This document shows, in pieces, positions 62,259 through 64,000 of a stretch of DNA of 64,000 bases. The translations under genes and the position numbers were made by a program. A model generated the notes under the pieces. The model had not been told where the DNA came from and did no database searches. It saw nothing but the letters and a program-made list of their open reading frames with translations. This DNA is from Perilla frutescens. Taxonomy: Eukaryota; Streptophyta; Magnoliopsida; Lamiales; Lamiaceae. Numbering within the stretch: the stretch's first letter is position 1; every line of letters begins with the position of its first letter. The stretch lies in the NCBI GenBank assembly GCA_026008535.1, contig BRKX01000012.1, forward strand, positions 24,953,848 to 25,017,847, read 5' to 3'.

Positions 62259-62384
62259 TCAACTCTTTTCAAGAGGTTTTAGTCCCATTCCTCTTGTCGA
62301 TTTCGTAACCAACTCTCTGTTTAACCCCTTGGTTAACGGATCCACTAAGTTATCTTTTGACTTCACATAGTCAATAGAGATAAC
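62259..62384 (-). pseudogene. Ty1/copia RNase H C-terminus (fragment)
   Basis: Forty-one codons and a TGA stop remain, beginning VISIDYVKSKDNLVDPLTKG and ending MGLKPLEKS. The DNLVDPLTK block is the conserved tail of copia RNase H, which removes the RNA strand during reverse transcription. It is open to the point where the CACTA element interrupts it, so only the insertion is seen to break it. Confidence 0.85.
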
Positions 62385-63363
62385 CACTACTACAAAAAAC
62401 CATCAAGACAACCGTTTTTAACCGTTGTCTTAGTCACTGTTGTAAATTTTACACACACATAGACAACGATTTTAAACCATTGTAAATTTATAACGGTAAT
62501 CAGAACCGTTGTAAATATGTTCACTTTGTGTTGTTTGATGAAGAAAAAGACAACGGTTCATAAAAATAACCATTGTAAAATAACAACGGTTACTTGAAAA
62601 CCGTTGTAAATTGACAACAGTATGAAAATAACCGTTGTGATTTTACAACGGTTTTGGTCTAAACCGTTGTAGTAGGACAACGGTTCTTTTAAAACTGTTG
62701 TAATTTTACAACATTTTTTTCCTAAACCGTTGTGAAGTTACAACATCTTTGTCAAAATCGTTGTAAATTTACAACGGTTTTGTTTAAAGCCGTTGTAACT
62801 TCATAACGATTTTATGTAAAACCGTTGTAAATATTTGTGTTCGGAAAAAAATATTACAACGGTTTTATTTCTTTCTGTTGTAATTTTACAACAGTTTTTA
62901 GTATATCTGTTGTCGTTGTTGTATATCAAATTTTTAGTTTTTAAATATAAAATCTGGAAAATCAATAATTATTAAATAATTACATTAAACCAAGAATAAT
63001 GCAAAAGTTACTTAACCATCCAACAATAATATATTTCCATACCAAAGCAACCAAAATACAAAAAAATTCGATACAAAATCATCCAAAATACAATAATATC
63101 TAAAGACAAAGTTTATCTAAAAATATCTCGTACTTTGATCTAATATGACATATTTAATGTTCAATTACAAAAAGTACGTATGCTTCTCGAGTTTATAATC
63201 ATCACCAAAGCACAAAGCGACATGAATTCAAGCTCAAACACCACCATGTCCTAAGTCAATGAAGATCACCAAATCTGATAGCTAATTAACAAGTGTATAT
63301 CTATAAGAGACTTGGGAAAAAATTGAACCTGTACAAATAACCAAGTGTTATGGTCAACAATAA

Positions 63364-63394
<31 letters not shown>

Positions 63395-64000
63395 ATATAT
63401 ATGTATATATGTCAGGCAACGAACAACAATATCGATGAAGCCACATATATACACATCTATACGAAACCACCCAATATATAGTGTGAAAAATAGAGGTTGT
63501 GATCTATGAAGAAAAAATTGACGAATTGGAGAAATAATTTCACATTCAATGCCTCTGTATATATGCATGTTTGGAAAAATTGAATAAATACAAAAAAAGG
63601 TTGAAACACAAAGTGTATAAACCTGCATATGATGAAGAGATCTAATTATTTTATCTGTTGAAACCATAAATGGTTGTTGTGAAAATGGTGACTAAGGGTC
63701 AGGTATTTTTAATTTTATATTTTATTTTGTGTGTGGTGTTATTAGTCCAGAATAAGTGAAACTGAACCGTGAAATGTAACGGTGAAATTATATTAGTAGA
63801 CTAAAACTAGTAAAACTGAATGAAGAAACCAAATTCAACATTTCAGTATGCTCTATTATATTAGAAAATATCTTGAAGGAATTTGTAAAGGGAAAGTATG
63901 TGACGTCTTATCTAGTATATTTAAGATACACATGCACAAAAATATATATCACATCTCACCAATATGTCAGTATCATTGTTTAAATGAATGTATATAACTA
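62385..64000 (+). mobile_element. CACTA (En/Spm) transposon, left part, runs off the window
   Basis: The end CACTACTACAAAAAACCATC at 62385 is a canonical CACTA terminus. It is followed by a subterminal array of ACAACGGTT / AACCGTTGT motifs (62405-62930). No inverse end is present before 64000, so the element continues beyond. From 62940 to 64000 the DNA is AT-rich and non-coding; the 133-codon minus-strand frame at 63266-63667 reads a (TA)n tract and is not a gene. AAC (62382-62384) may be the 3-bp target duplication. Confidence 0.85.
62405..62930. repeat. CACTA subterminal repeats (ACAACGGTT)
   Basis: About 25 copies of a 10-base motif, in both orientations, often as inverted pairs (TTACAACGGTTTT...AAACCGTTGTAA) 20-25 bases apart. 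In this superfamily such motifs bind the element's DNA-binding protein. Confidence 0.9.

Larger units (their letters stand above)
61110..62384 (-). mobile_element. 3' end of a Ty1/copia retrotransposon, cut by a CACTA element
   Basis: On the minus strand, in order, are the last codons of the copia polyprotein (62384-62259), about 510 bases of 3' untranslated sequence, a polypurine tract (GTGGGGGAT, about 61742-61734) and an LTR of 624 bases (61733-61110) with TGTTGG...CCAACA ends. The LTR contains CTATAAATAGC (TATA-box type) near 61630-61643. The upstream part of the element is not in the window, because a CACTA transposon begins exactly at 62385. Confidence 0.85.

Noticed and set aside
63266..63667. 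133-codon minus-strand frame
   Set aside because: Its Ile/Tyr/His repeats come from a (TA)n-like tract inside the CACTA element.

Overview
The window is nuclear DNA of a flowering plant, most likely a eudicot. The evidence is a spliced cytosolic ribosomal protein gene, an intronless L-type lectin receptor kinase gene, Ty1/copia and Ty3/gypsy LTR elements, PIF/Harbinger, hAT, CACTA, Mutator-like and Helitron transposons, and a very AT-rich background full of (TA)n, (TTA)n and similar tracts. I cannot name the species. Only two host genes are supported. One is a lectin receptor-like kinase on the minus strand (25337-27322) whose kinase domain has lost catalytic motifs. The other is RPL9 (60S ribosomal protein L9/uL6), three exons on the minus strand (49345-51505), with Site II promoter motifs upstream. 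All other coding sequence belongs to mobile elements.

Layout. 1-9740: AT-rich DNA with a Mutator-type MITE (9-bp target duplication), a perfect 110-bp tandem duplication, a minus-strand Helitron end with the rotted C-terminal part of its helicase, and a Stowaway-like MITE. 9743-16317: a complete 6.6-kb PIF/Harbinger element with TAA target duplication. It carries a Myb/SANT-like gene, a DDE transposase gene and, on the opposite strand, a third gene resembling ORF1 of Athila-type retrotransposons. Each gene has one disabling lesion. The element also holds three clusters of a GC-rich 14-bp palindrome (CCAGCGGYCGCTGG). 16318-25336: AT-rich DNA with minisatellites, a SINE, a solo LTR (TAATT target duplication) and decayed Helitron ends. 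25337-27900: the lectin receptor gene with a foldback MITE in its upstream region. 27914-34531: a train of transposons, namely a hAT element (8-bp target duplication) and two TIR elements, separated by (TA)n tracts. 34532-47612: a Mutator-like element split by an 8.7-kb, very young, apparently non-coding LTR retrotransposon (AAATC target duplication, 2.86-kb LTRs). 47613-51710: RPL9 and its flanks. 51711-61109: a Stowaway-like MITE, Helitrons, and a decayed duplicate of the RPL9 3' part, broken up by a 0.9-kb non-autonomous relative of the PIF/Harbinger element and by a Helitron. 61110-64000: the 3' end of a Ty1/copia element cut by a CACTA transposon that runs out of the window.

The parts work together mainly as transposon families. 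The 6.6-kb element at 9743 and the 0.9-kb element at 57310 share termini, iterated end motifs and palindrome arrays, so the larger one (or an intact sibling) is the likely source of transposase for the smaller. The most novel-looking system is this PIF/Harbinger family, with its palindrome arrays and extra Athila-like gene. The lectin receptor pseudokinase and the (TA)n-bounded transposon train come next. Boundaries, repeat counts and alignments were made by eye.
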